A DNA stretch of 64,000 nucleotides from Nageia nagi (Eukaryota; Pinophyta), in contig JBITNC010000001.1 in the NCBI GenBank assembly GCA_050084985.1, positions 99,448,001 through 99,512,000 on the forward strand. Reading direction: 5' to 3'. Under the pieces are notes generated by a model, which searched no databases, was not told where the DNA came from, and worked only from the letters and a program-made list of their open reading frames with translations. This document shows positions 1 to 11,787 of this stretch, one piece after another. The number at the start of each line of letters is the position of its first letter. Within the stretch, counting starts at the first letter, position 1. The position numbers and the translations under genes are program-made.

Positions 1-640
1 TGAATAACAAACCTTGAAGCTTATAAATTGAAGCTTTATATGTGAACAAAGGGACTCAATTTTACTATAGCGAAGCTCTACCGAAATCAAATCAGGAGAT
101 TATTAGCAGAAGGTTGTAAGCTTGATTAATAGCAAATCTCATATCAACTATATTTCCATATTATGTTATTCATTTGCTGATTAATATGTATGAACAGGTA
201 TGCTTTTGATGCTTCATTCATTTTCTATGTGCAGGGTCAATACAGAAAAAAGAACGATGGAAGTAAGTGTGAAAGAGAACAACAAGGAATAGACAAAGAC
301 ACTTCAAAATTTTGTGAAGATTACTCCAGTGCATAGAGATTCGATCATCAATGTTTCAAAGATCGGTCGATGGTGATTCTACAGATCAATAACAAAGGCC
401 AAAGATTTATGATGAACACAATGATGGCATAGAGAATGTAGAGTTGTGCTTCAATCGTTATCGATCAGCACTGATTGTTACCAATCCACAACAATTGTTG
501 TTGATGCTGATTAAAAATAGATCAATAAAAACTCGCTTTTTTATATTCAAATACTTTAGAATATAATATCATTATTATTATTGATGTGTATTATCGAATA
601 TGTTCATGATTAATTATGTTGAATGATTTATCTATCTAAA
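1..640. other. No gene recognised
   Basis: I find no long open frame and no recognisable protein motif here. The sequence is somewhat richer in G+C and CpG than the rest of the window. Because it lies directly upstream of a plant mobile domain remnant on the + strand, it could hold the 5' part of that gene, but I see no conserved residues that prove it. Confidence 0.4.
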
Positions 641-1832
641 TTACATTTTAGGTTCATAATTTGATATACACAATTTCACTTGCCCCTAGGTGAATTGATA
701 GTCACCTTATTAGACATTTACATGATATAGGGTATTCCCATCTAGGATCAGCTTGTGTAGTAGGTCAAACTTGTAGATAAAAATGAGAGATAATAATTTT
801 CATCATGATTGATGGATGAGGATAACCATGACTAGGAGCATAGGACCACTCACTTATTTGAGGCATATACATTTTCCTCTCTAGCCAAACACTTAAGGCT
901 TCTTATTTCCTCTATCATTTGTACATACTTATGTCCATAAAAGGGTAGCTCCTCTTTTTCTCTTGGTATCATATTGGTGGTAAAATAAATATGTTCTAGG
1001 GGCATATAGTTTTCTTAGGTGCCTATTATACTAGCTCAAATTTAGAAGGATCTCCACAAATTTATGTGTATTGATAAATTCAACATCATAATTTCTCATG
1101 TTGGCATTCTACATGTGTGGGCATATGAGAAGATAGCCATGGTTTGGCTTGTTGGGTTGCATAGAGTGGTGGAGGACCTATTAGATATTGTATTGACATG
1201 TTGAGTATCAATATGCCTTAGGTATAGGTACCCATACTCTTTAGAGGCTAGGAGGTAAGAAATCAACTAACTCCAACCTAAGGACCTAGTATGGGTCTCA
1301 CACATTGATTTTGTTTGGGAGGAGGATACCCATAAGCTCTTTTGGATGAGGCAACCTTGCTTTCTTCATACCTAGAGGAAGTTAGTAGAGCTTTACTACA
1401 ATAAGTTCTTATATGATTTGGTATCTATCAAAGCATACCATCAACCCAAATTTAATACATGTGGTAGTAGATCAAGAGAGATAACCCACCAGGGGTACAA
1501 ATCATGCATGGATGGTAGATGACCTAAGAGAAGCCTAGGACCTTAGATCCAATTGGAAGACTTCCATGAATCCTAGTACTATGAGGGGTTTCATGGCTTG
1601 GTGGGATATGGTTTAGATAGTCCCATTAGGCATGGATGAGGAGATGGAAACAACATCAAATGGTTCCTAAAAAGAGGACCCATAGCATGTGGATAATCTT
1701 TGAACTATTAAGGAATCTTTAAAGAGAAAGAGAATAATATGAAAGAATTTGGAATTATGTATCTTTAGATTGAAATAGGTTGATGATTAACCTCATTGAC
1801 CAAGAGCAAAAGTTGATCCAATAAATACAAAG
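640..1832 (+). pseudogene. Plant mobile domain (PMD) gene remnant, copy 1
   Basis: Translating from about 677 gives HLPLGELIVTLLDIYMI, then a stop and GIPI. This matches the conserved core of the plant mobile domain (usually FHLPxGEMTxTLxDV...GLPI). Around 1118 the frame gives WAYEKIAMV, the second conserved PMD block (usually W.YEHI). In-frame stops and frame changes interrupt the coding potential, so this is a pseudogene. PMD proteins (host MAIN/MAIL1 family and transposon-borne forms) are nuclear proteins of poorly understood role. The block is clearly paralogous to copy 2 at 4618-10810; both keep the sequence for GMDEE near their 3' parts (about 1630 here). The frame is cut at 1832 by the outer LTR element, and its continuation may lie beyond 14801. 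I am fairly sure of the domain, less sure of the limits. Confidence 0.6.
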
Positions 1833-2590
1833 CGTACACCTCAAAATGTGTAATTATTAATTAACATAAATAAATAAATATTCTACAAACATATAATTAT
1901 AATACATTGATATCCTCTATATCAAATTATAATAAATAGACATGAAATGCATAAACTTGAAATAGTGTGAGAAAGTAGAAAATATGTGTACAATCCCTAA
2001 AGTAGAGAAATAATGAATATTTAAAGGATTGAGATTAAAATTTATATGAACTCGTAATAGATATTTGCAAGAGTGAAGCAACAAGTTGTTCCCTAAAATT
2101 TGAACCTCTTGATCTGGAAGGCACACACCATGCACTACGTGATAGTGGTATGTAATTGGCTATGTGAGAGCAATACATCATTGATTATGTGTAATTGGAT
2201 GTTTCATATCACATACAAGAGAGAGAGTTCAAATCTTAGAGTATAAAAAATTTCTCAAGATAGTTGGCATCAAGAGACAACGTAAGTTTGATGTTTGGGA
2301 AACCACATATCAAAGAGATCCAAAAGGGATGTTAACTTCCAACTCCCATATTTATAACCTATAAGGAAATATAAATGAGTGAAATATGAAACATATCAAT
2401 AACAATAATATTTTTTATATTCAATATAATTTAAAATATAAACTATGGTATATCATATTGCATTGGCCCTAGCACATAGTATTGCAATGTAATAGCAATT
2501 TATCTTGATTTATGTATTTTTTTTATTTAATCATTTAATGAGTTTAAATATGATTTATTAAATAAATACTAAATAATTCTTAGGCATACA
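1833..2590 (-). repeat. LTR A (3' LTR of outer element)
   Basis: About 758 bp. It aligns along its whole length with the sequence at 14056-14801 (shared blocks include TAATTATTAATTAACA near the left end and AATATTTTTTATATTCAA near the right) and less closely with the LTRs at 5026 and 8705. On the minus strand it begins TGTATGCCTAAGAA. The left-hand terminal dinucleotide has decayed (CG where the other strand's CA should give TG). Short open frames inside it are not genes. Confidence 0.65.
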
Positions 2591-4190
2591 TATTTTTTCC
2601 CTCTTTGGATATGTAATGAAAAGCAAAAGAAGTCTAGAGAAGAGAAAAACATTTCAATAGCAAAGTGGAATTCCCCATTTTTTATCGATATGCTGAGTAT
2701 GATATGTTATTTGTCCCCTTTTGGTATTAGTTTCCCATATCTCATGTTGCATTGGGTAAGCAATCCAAAAATAGGATTTCCAATCCTACTCACCCAGATA
2801 ATACTTGCATAGATCACATCCATGAAAGAATAAGCAATGTAAAGAGTAAGGATGAAATTAATATAATATGCATTATGTCACTATGATTGATACAATTCAT
2901 AATGTTATAAACCATGATGTATAGACTAATATGAAAAATAACTCATATTCTATGAAGATCAAGCACATAAGTTCCTCTTTAATACCCCAGGCTTGTATCA
3001 ATGTTGTTTATCAAGCTGATGAAAACTTTTAATGACTCAAGCTTGAGATAACCTTTAAAAATAAAAAATTTTCTCATGGAATGACCATGGATTAAAAATA
3101 ATTATCAATAGAAAAATGAATAATAGTAATCATTTTTTGTGATTATATCAAATTTTTAATTACTCATTGGCCTTGCAATTCAATACTTCAATTTGCATAA
3201 ATTTTGAAAGTGAATCCACATCGTTGACAATGTGGTATGCCTAAAATTTTTCAATCATATCTCTAACAATTATGATCAATATCAATAAAGCATTTCATAT
3301 GCATGAAATAATCACATCAATTGGCAAATATTCAATGAAAATTCAATATACCCCAATGAAAAATGATTTATAGCAAACGCACATCGTTGGTGGTATGAGC
3401 TTTTTTGTAGGAAATGAATAAATTTGAAATATATTCAATTGATGATCATCCATCAGATCATAAGTGAAATATCATTGCTATTTTCCATAAAATTTTTAAG
3501 ATAAACCATGGATAAGCAATATGTGACCGTATATTCAATTTTTCTATGTAGTATGTATAAAATCAAAAGATTCATTAGTTTGAGCCCTTAATAATACATA
3601 AGCACAATGACCATTTGAAAGCATACATAATTTTGTCTTTTTCATGCCATTGGTGATGCTCTAGTGGATGAATTAATTTTTAGTAAAAATAGTGCATCCA
3701 ATTGGAAATGAAATTGAAATTTTCAAGTATATATCACTCAAAAAGCATGCATATTCATGAAGATGAAAAATTTGCATATAGCTTTAATTAAACTAGATTT
3801 CCATAATTAAAATTCATCATATACATTAAATATTTATGATATTCAAGTAATATGACCCATAAAAATAAGAATTAGATAAGTGAATTTGAAGTTTCTATCA
3901 ATTTAACATAAATTACACTACTAGTGGCATCCATTTAATATAAATAAATTTGAAAAATGAAAGTCAAGCAATTTTCAATTCAACATTCAATCTCAATTGT
4001 GCAAAGGAGTGATTTTACCATTTGGTATCAATGGTCGATGAATTGAAGACCAATTCAATGAAATGTAGACCATTTGTAGTGTGAAAGAAGCAAAATTGAT
4101 TTTAGAAAAAGGAACTACAACCTTATGAAATATTTTCAAACATATTACACATACATAATAATAGTTTTGAGAAATAGGAAGCCAATAATG
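2591..4190 (-). other. 3' internal region of outer element with polypurine tract
   Basis: The purine tract sits next to LTR A. The following stretch shows no convincing coding frame but is clearly homologous to the region just inside the LTR at 5026 (both contain GTTGCATTGGGTAAGCAA and CATAGATCACATCCATGAAA). This shared non-coding 3' region ties the outer and inner elements to one family. Confidence 0.55.
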
Positions 4191-4617
4191 TAGTGCCCTA
4201 GGGTTTTAGTTAGAAAAATTAGGATATAAAAGCAAAAAGGTTGAATTTTGATTTCATTTCCATTTTCACTCTATCATTTTCATATTTTCTTTGGCATTTT
4301 GCATGTCCTCCCCTAGTGAAGTTGAATTTTTCATACTAAGTTAGTAACCTTTCCCCCAGGTGTTTGTTAGATTTGATCTTGATCATTCAATTTACCTGTT
4401 GGATCCTTATATATGTTGGATGATGGGTGGAGAGGGATTGATCATCCTTTAATTGAATAAAGAGGTCATATCATAGAGTATGTCTAAATAGTTCCCTTTG
4501 AGCATGTTAGTACATTTTGATTTACCAATTTATTTAGATTAAATTTTGTTATTTTTAATTGAATTTTCTCTTATTCATCCCTTGAAGGAATGAAAGGTGT
4601 TAATTTGAGGTGGATCT

Positions 4618-5025
4618 ATGTCCAAAGAAGCTCTAGACAAGGCAAGGTCCTAGAAAAGGACTAACCATGAGGATGAAATCCTTTCTATATGTGGATTGGA
4701 TGATTTGATAGTCACTGGACACATCCAGTAGGACCTCCCACTATTTATAGCACTTGCAAAGCATTGGGATCTAGATTGTAACAAATTTCATGTACCCTTA
4801 GGTGAAATCACTGTTACACTTCTTGATGTTTATTACATATGGGGTATTTCCATTAGAGGGTGATTAGTACACCAAACCAAGGTAGTAGATAACAAAATTT
4901 AGGAATGAGTGTTATGGTTGACCAAGAAGGTAGACCATGACTAGGAGTAGCATGCTTCTAGGTTGGATGAGGTATGTTGGTTTCTTAACTAGGTAAACAT
5001 TTGAGATTCTAGATTGCAACCATCA
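4618..5025 (+). pseudogene. PMD gene remnant, copy 2, 5' part
   Basis: From the ATG at 4618 one frame runs with few stops through the start of a plant mobile domain. It reads LFIALAKHWDLD, then FHVPLGEITVTLLDVYYIWG, which matches the PMD start (usually L..L...W......FHLP.GEMT.TL.DV...LG). Stops at 4651 (TAG) and at about 4732 (TAG) break it, and the frame decays further toward 5025. There it is cut by the inner LTR element and resumes at 9474. It lies on the strand opposite to the gag of the surrounding outer element. The upstream 430 bp (4190-4617) contains TTAGGATATAAAAGC around 4210, a possible TATA box, but I cannot show transcription. The domain identification is fairly strong; function is unknown. 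Confidence 0.65.
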
Positions 5026-5781
5026 TATAGACTTTAAATTATGTAAAATATAGATAAACATAATTAAATAAATAGTCTACAATATAAATTAAATATACAA
5101 TAGACATTATATTAGATCATAACAAAGATACATGAAAAGCATGCACCTGATATGAAGTGTGTGTACAATACTCAAAAGAAGATAGCAATGAATCTTTAGA
5201 GGATTGGGATTTAACTCATAATGAGCTCACATATAATCTTTATGTGTATGAACCAATAGCTCAACCATCCAATACTTGAATCCTTGATCTAAAAGATGCA
5301 CACCATTAATGACCTGAGAGAAGCATACTTCTACCAGTGTAAGAGAAGCACATCATTGATTATGTGGAATGTTTCCAATTATGATGTACACCAAAGATAT
5401 AAAGTCCAAAACTTAGAGTATAACAAATTCTTAAGATAGGTGGCATCTAGAGACATCGTTATAGTTGACAATCACCTATTAGAGTTCTTTATTAATATCA
5501 AAAGATTTCCAATGTTTGGAGATCAAACTATTCCACCTATTTATATAGCTTATAAAGACATAGAAAGAAGTGAAGGTCAACCTCATGCAATAATATAATC
5601 ATTATTATATCCATAATAATTTAAAATAAGATCCATAATATATGATATAGCATTTAACATAACATATGGTATTGCATTATAATATTATTTTATCTTGACA
5701 TATATAATATTATATTAAATCATTTACGAAGTCTAAATATGATCTATTAAATAAATAATTAATTATTCTTAGGCATATACA
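5026..5781 (-). repeat. LTR B (3' LTR of inner element)
   Basis: About 756 bp. On the minus strand it starts TGTATATGCCTAAG and ends GTCTATA, where the terminal CA appears mutated to TA. It pairs with 8705-9473; shared blocks include AATTAAATAAATAGTCTA and GAAGGTCAACCT. Confidence 0.65.
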
Positions 5782-7139
5782 TTTTTCCCTTATTTGGATA
5801 TGAAATGAGAATCTTTGAAATTGTATAATCCAAAGAAGTTTAAAGAAAAGAAAGAAATTTTTAATAGTAAAGTGAACTTCCCTATTTTTTATTGATATGT
5901 TGAGTATGGTATGTTATTTTTCCCCTTTTAGTCTTGGTTTCCCCTTGCTCATGTTGCATTGGGTAAGCAAGCCAAAAAAAACATAGGAGTCCCTCTATGA
6001 GGTGAGAAGTCTATGTCAATCCTACTCACTCAAAAAATACCTACAAAACAAAGCAACATATACCTACATAGATCACATCCATGAAAGAATAACCAATATA
6101 AAGAACAAGGATGAAATTAATATAATTTGTGGTGTGTCACTATGGCTGATGCAACTCATAGTGCTATAAACCATAACATATATACTACTATGATAGATAA
6201 CTCATAGTATATGAAGAGCAAGAGCATGAGGTCCACTTTAATGTCCCATGCTTATAATATTCATGATGTATAAACTACTATGATAGATAACTCATAGTCT
6301 ATAAAGACCAAGATGATGAGAACTTTTAATGAATAAAGCTTGGAATAATGATGATTATCAAATTGATGAGAAATTTTAATGACTCAAGCTTAGAATAATC
6401 TTGCAATTGATAAGAGATGATTCTCATGGAGTGACCATGGATTTGAAAATATTTGTTAGTAGAAAATTAACAATAGCATTCAATTTATGTAAATGTACCA
6501 AATATTCAAACATGTAGTGGCCTTGAATTTCAATATCTCAAATTGCATGAATTTTCAAAGTAAACCCATGCCATTGAAAGTGTGTTTTGAAAAAAATTTA
6601 GCGATCATATATTTGGCAATTTTATTAACAATTTCCATTTCAGTGCATATTCAAAGAAACAACAACATTTTCAAATAGATATTCAAATATTTTTTTAACA
6701 TGCCCCATTGATAATGAATTCATAATGAACACATGTCGTTAGTAGATAAGAAAAAACTTTTTCAATTTTTGACCTTATATACATTTTATCTATGTGATGA
6801 TCATACAAACATGATATCAATTAGGAGAAAGAATATATCAATTGGCATTGAAAAATAACTATTTAGATATTCAACATTTCATAGATAATGCAATAATGCT
6901 ATATTATACCAAATTTTCAAAGATACAATGACGTTGAATTTCATTAGTAAAACATGCAATTTTTTTAAATAACAATAATAAGAATAGCATACGCAAAATT
7001 CATTTTGAATTCTAGATATTCAAAGAAGATATAGTGATCTTAATTCATCAATTATAATAGATTTGGGAATGAATACCATAAACATGATCATAACACAATA
7101 TCATAATGATTAAGATGATATACCTTACAATGATGAATC
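5782..7139 (-). other. 3' internal region of inner element
   Basis: Starts with the polypurine tract (minus strand) and continues with non-coding sequence homologous to 2591-4190, including two local duplications (6185/6275, and TGATGAGAA...TTTTAATGA near 6313 and 6364). No protein motif is seen; a 61-codon open frame near 6493 has no recognisable features. Confidence 0.5.
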
Positions 7140-8000
7140 TCATATTTACCTTGTACAATGATGTCCAAAATTACAACCTTCAAATCATGAAAAGAATTTT
7201 TAGAGTGACCCTTTATTTGATGATAAGTACAATAAGTATCCTCATTTCCCATTGCAACATGATCATATTTTGCACTTTTTTTTAATGGCTACAATAAATC
7301 CCTTTTCATCATATATCTAAAAAAAAGCCTTGGTGATGCCCTTTAAGTATCTCAAATTTGGGGGCCTCTTGATCAGGTGTTAGGGAACAATTATGGGCAT
7401 CATTTTTGGGTGTTTCTATAATGTAGGCATCCCGTGTTTTCAAAGTTTCTAGAGATGATACTCTTTACAAACATTTTTTTGGTTTTGTTTGTTGAATTCG
7501 AGGTTTAGATTGTAGTTTAGGTTATGGTTTTGGTTGAGGTTTAGGTTGATTTTTTGGTTGATATATTTGATTATGTTGTTGCTTTTTGTATGTTTTATTT
7601 TTCAAACTTTTTTCATATAATATTACCTTGCATATGGAAATTCTATCTAATTATTTTCTTAAAAATGCATGATATTTTCTTTCAATTCAATATCATTATA
7701 AATGCCTCATATCAAATAAGGATTGGCTAATATATGCTCTTTAAGTTTCTTAAGTTGATCTTGAGGTGTCAAATTTTCAAATGCAATATCATACATTTCA
7801 TAGTTATCCATAGCTTCAAGATTTAATTATGAATCATAATCAAATTCAGCCATATAATCATCATCATCATCATCATCACTATGATTATCATGTACTTGAT
7901 TTTCTATGATAAACATATCATTTTACGCATCATCATTTGTAGTAGTTAAGCATGAATGTGATAAAATCATTTCATCATAAGATTCTCTATTTTAATTTTG
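7140..8000 (-). pseudogene. gag-like remnant of inner element
   Basis: On the minus strand near 7250-7180 the frame reads TYCTYHQIKGHSKNSFHDLK. This resembles the C-x2-H...GH...C..LK tail found in gag of Tat-type gypsy elements, with the last Cys replaced. Further upstream on the same strand are EFDYDS and an acidic Asp run encoded by a TCA/TGA triplet repeat (7858-7877 on +), then NLTPQDQLKKLKEHILANPYL. Several stops interrupt it. The position just inside the 5' LTR (8705-9473) fits gag. The assignment rests on one motif and on position. Confidence 0.4.
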
Positions 8001-8704
8001 CAAAATATCCATACTAAAATGCAAGATGTAGAGTTTTGTACAAAATTTTAAGAAATATGACAAAATAAGCACTTTTACATCATGCAAGGTTAAAAATAAG
8101 TTACTATCATGTATATCTATGATATAAGACAAGTTTTATGAGGCTAGAAACTTCAAAATTCAAGAAAACAAACTTCAAAATTCAAGTTTTTAGGCAAAAA
8201 TATTTTTATTTTAAAATCTCAAGAAATCTTGATAAAAATGCATGCAATAACCTCAAATCAATCTCGAAAAGCTGCCTACTATGATGACTTATGGGTTTAG
8301 AAAGTTTTGATAATGAAATAAGTCACCAACTAGCTGCAAAATATTTTCAAAATTTATAATTTTCAAATGTGACATTTTCTGCAAAAATATTTTCAAAATC
8401 ACTTAAAATATAAAAATCTAGACCTAGAAAAATAAAAAAAATTCCTCAATTATATTTATCTATGGTTTGGAAAAAATTTTCTAATGCTATATCTCACCAA
8501 ATTGAAGAAAATGACCTCCAAAAATTGAGTTTTTATAAAGTGACCATTTTCAAGAACTTTTTTTTGAAGCAATAAAATTGAAGAAAATTAACTCAACTGA
8601 AAAGAAAATAAAACCAAGGGTTTCTAATGCAATACTCCTCGAAAAAAGTGATACACTAAAATAGAAAATTCTAGGGTTTGTAAGATACATTAGGGTTACC
8701 AAAA

Positions 8705-9473
8705 TAAAGACTCTAAATTGTATAAAATATAGATAAACATAATTAAATAAATAGTCTATAATATATAATTAAATATACAATAGACACTATATCAGATTGC
8801 AATAGATATACATGAAAAGCATGCACCTAATATGAAGTGTATGTATAATCCTCAAAAGTAGATAGCAATGAGTCTTTAGAGGATTGGTATCAGACTCATG
8901 GTGATTTCATAGTTAATCTTCATATGCATGAACCAAATACTGAACCATCCAAGCCTCGAACTCTCAATCTAGAAGATGCACACCATTGACGTCCTAAGAG
9001 AAGCACACCATTGCTCACCACTATCAATGTAGGAGAAGCACACCACTGACTACATAAAATATGTATAATTATGATGTGCACCAAAGATATAAAATATAAA
9101 ACTTAGATTATAACAAATTCTCAAGATAGATGGCATCCAAACATACCATTACAGTTGACAACCACCTATTAGAGTTCTTTACCAATATCAAAAAGGTTCT
9201 AATATCTAGAGATCAACCTATCCCACACATTTATATAACTTTCAAATACATAGAAAGGATTGAAGGTCAACCTTATGCAATAATATAATCATTTTTATAT
9301 TCAATATAATTAAAAATAAGACCCAAGATATATGATATAGCATTTAATATAACACATGGCATTACAGTATAATATCCTTTTATCTTGACATATGTAATAT
9401 TGTATTAAATCATGTAAGAATTCTAAATATGATTTATTAAATAAGTAATAAATAATTTTTAAGCATCTAAACA
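8705..9473 (-). repeat. LTR C (5' LTR of inner element)
   Basis: About 769 bp, partner of 5026-5781. On the minus strand it starts TGTTTAGATGCTTAA and ends GTCTTTA, followed by TTTTGGTAACCCTAATG. That sequence occupies the primer-binding-site position and resembles TTTTGGTGAACTTGACA after LTR D. I cannot name the primer tRNA. Confidence 0.6.
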
Positions 9474-10810
9474 TCATTTCCACTTATTTTTGTCTAGATA
9501 AGAGCATTTATTACTTTCCACTTGGTTTAGTTTGGGTCATGTAGAAGATTTGTGTAAGAGGCATATAGTTTGCATGGCCTCCTCTTATTTTGGCATAGCT
9601 TTATTGAAACTTATACAATTTTGTGAGTGTTGACAAGTTCAAAATCATGGTGGCACATGTAGGCTTGCTTCAAATATGGGCCTACAAGAAGATTATCATT
9701 ATCAATCTAGTAGGATTACAAAGGGGTCAAGAGGACCCAAGTGATATTTCTTGACTTGTTGTGTATGGAGGTCCCATGGGTATAGATACCCACACTCACT
9801 ACATGCCTAGAGGAAAGAGCTTAATGGGCCACAAGTGGAGAACCTTGTATGGTTCTCCTATGCAAACTTTGTGTGGGATGATTACATCCAACAACTGGCA
9901 TGGGTTTGTCAAGATTGCTTCTTCCAAACTAGGAGGAAGGTGATAGAATCATATCTACCTCATTAGGTTTATAGATAGTTTAGGATCTAGTAGGGGATCC
10001 CATCAGTACCCATATGTTACCAATGATACATGCTTGAGAGACACACACCTATAGGGTCATAGGCTATCCTAGCTTGGAGACTCACCTAGGAGGAGCCCAT
10101 AGTTCATGATGTGGCTATGAATGTTTCCATGGCATCGAGGGTAGCAAAGGGATATGCCACATGGTGTAAGGGTTTCCATTCAACCACATTAGGAATGGAT
10201 GAGGAGGAGGAGGAGGAGGAGGTGGTAGTTAAAAAGGGGTTCTTAGAGGATGAACCCTACAAGGTTAATAATCTAATGCATGATATTCCTATGTAGGAGG
10301 TGAGAGTGGCACTAAGATTTGTTGCACTAGTCAACATCATGCCATTAGTGACACTAGGTAAAATACTAACCCCAAACTCAATTTTATGAATTGAATATAT
10401 AATTAGAGTACTCAAATGAAATCATTATTTATAGGTTAGGTTGACACATGAGTGGTGACCCTTGATGCCAAGATTGAGAGGTTGAAATATTTCAAGGTAT
10501 AGGTGGCTACTCTATAATCCATGATGATAGCCCAAGATACACAGATTGCTACTTGTGTGATCTATGAAGGGATTATAAGAGAGGGTGGACATGACTCCAT
10601 TGACTAAGTAGTGGGCTTTCATATAGCACCTCATGGATTGGATAGAGAGAAAGGATAGTGACATTTCAAAACTTAGAGGTAAGTATGAGAGAGCCATGGA
10701 ATGTTTGGTCACTTAGGGGATCACTACCAATGCAGTGTCAAGTGTGATCTCTCTATCAGTAGCTAGCAGGAGTAGCCATAAGGTTAGGTAAAGGACCAAT
10801 AATTGTGGGA
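9474..10810 (+). pseudogene. PMD gene remnant, copy 2, 3' part
   Basis: The region continues the PMD homology broken at 5025. Near 9690 the frame gives WAYKKIIIINLVGL, the W.YEHI block, paralogous to WAYEKIAMV in copy 1. Further on are open stretches at 9761-9943 and 10111-10296. The second contains GMDEEEEEEE, a Glu run encoded by a GAG-rich repeat (10201-10222) and homologous to GMDEE in copy 1. From about 10462 a frame with a few stops reads DAKIERLKYFKV...VATL...SMMIAQDTQIATCVIY, a likely helical C-terminal region. It runs antisense to the gag of the surrounding element. Coding capacity is lost through stops and shifts. The domain call is by homology to the first part and to copy 1. Confidence 0.55.
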
Positions 10811-11787
10811 GTAGTGCCCATTAGTAGTTGCATTTTTTGGACCTAGGGACCACCCCATTTTGTACATGATTAAATTTTTGATATATATATATATGGAGTT
10901 TTTGGTGTTTACTCTTGCATTAAATGTGTTTGCTTTCATTTTCTTTGGATATAGATGTGAATGGTTTACTCTTATTATTTCACTATGTATTAGATAAAAT
11001 ATGCAAATCATAAAGTACAATTTTTAGGAACATAATCAATAAACCATCCACCTAAGAGCAATGTTCATATCTTTAAGTAATGATGAACTTATAACATGAA
11101 TTAAAGCACTTATCAATATAATTTTACATGTTTTACATGATTATGCATATGAAATTTGCTACCAATAATGAAAGAAATAAGCAAACATTAAATCGAGGTC
11201 CCTAAGGTAACAAATGAAGCAACAATAAACAATTGTAAGTTTTTTCTTTTTAAGGTTGATAAAATTATATTTAATCATTTTAAAAAGTTAAGAATGCATT
11301 AAGGAAGAGTGAAATACTATTGTTTTTAATTTTGTTCTAGGAAATGCATGCTGCTAAAAATTTGAAAATAGATGGAATGCTACTAATGGTGTGGGATTGA
11401 AGTACTATGATGGAAAAATTATGAAACCATGAGAGAATAATTTCCTAGGAAATGAAAATGAAAATAAGAAAATACATGCAAGGAAAAAAAATTCACAAAG
11501 GCTAGACCAACAAACAACCTAGCTTATGTACACTACTATTACAATTTTCTCATTTTAAATAATGACTTTGCATACTTGGTATGATTTGGTAACCTAGACA
11601 CATTTTGTAGATGTAGGGATGAAGAGAGACACCTATCTTGTTGCATTTTTCACATCATGGATGTTTTACAAATAGTCATGCATGCCATTAGAAGTGTCTC
11701 CTTGCATTGCTTTTCCATAATTTTTTGATTTTCTAGTTCTACATACATGTTTGTTAGTAAAATAATAATTCAAACAATGTGAAGTGC
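10811..11787. other. No gene recognised; interior of outer element
   Basis: AT-rich sequence between the antisense PMD gene and gag. It holds a short (AT)n tract at about 10876-10894. Open frames are short and unremarkable; I see no pol motifs on either strand. Confidence 0.4.

Larger units (their letters stand above)
5026..9473 (-). mobile_element. Inner LTR retrotransposon nested in PMD copy 2, non-autonomous
   Basis: Two LTRs (5026-5781 and 8705-9473) resemble each other more than LTRs A and D, although all four are one family. The hexamer CATCAT occurs at both outer borders (5021-5026 and 9472-9477), consistent with a 5-bp target duplication whose exact edges are uncertain by two bases. 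Minus-strand purine tract AAATAAGGGAAAAA adjoins the left LTR. Only a gag-like fragment is recognisable inside, and no pol. A local duplication is visible: the 24-bp block starting CTACTATGATAGATAACTCA occurs at 6185 and again at 6275. The insertion separates two parts of a single PMD gene, so it is younger than the gene's arrival in the outer element. Confidence 0.65.

Noticed and set aside
1917-2135. Open frame of 72 codons on the minus strand inside LTR A
   Set aside because: It lies wholly in an LTR, is not kept in LTRs B, C or D, and has no motif.
10111-10296. Frame with a run of Glu residues, first read as an acidic protein
   Set aside because: The run is a GAG repeat within the PMD copy 2 remnant; the homologous site in copy 1 is much shorter, so it is repeat expansion and not a separate gene.
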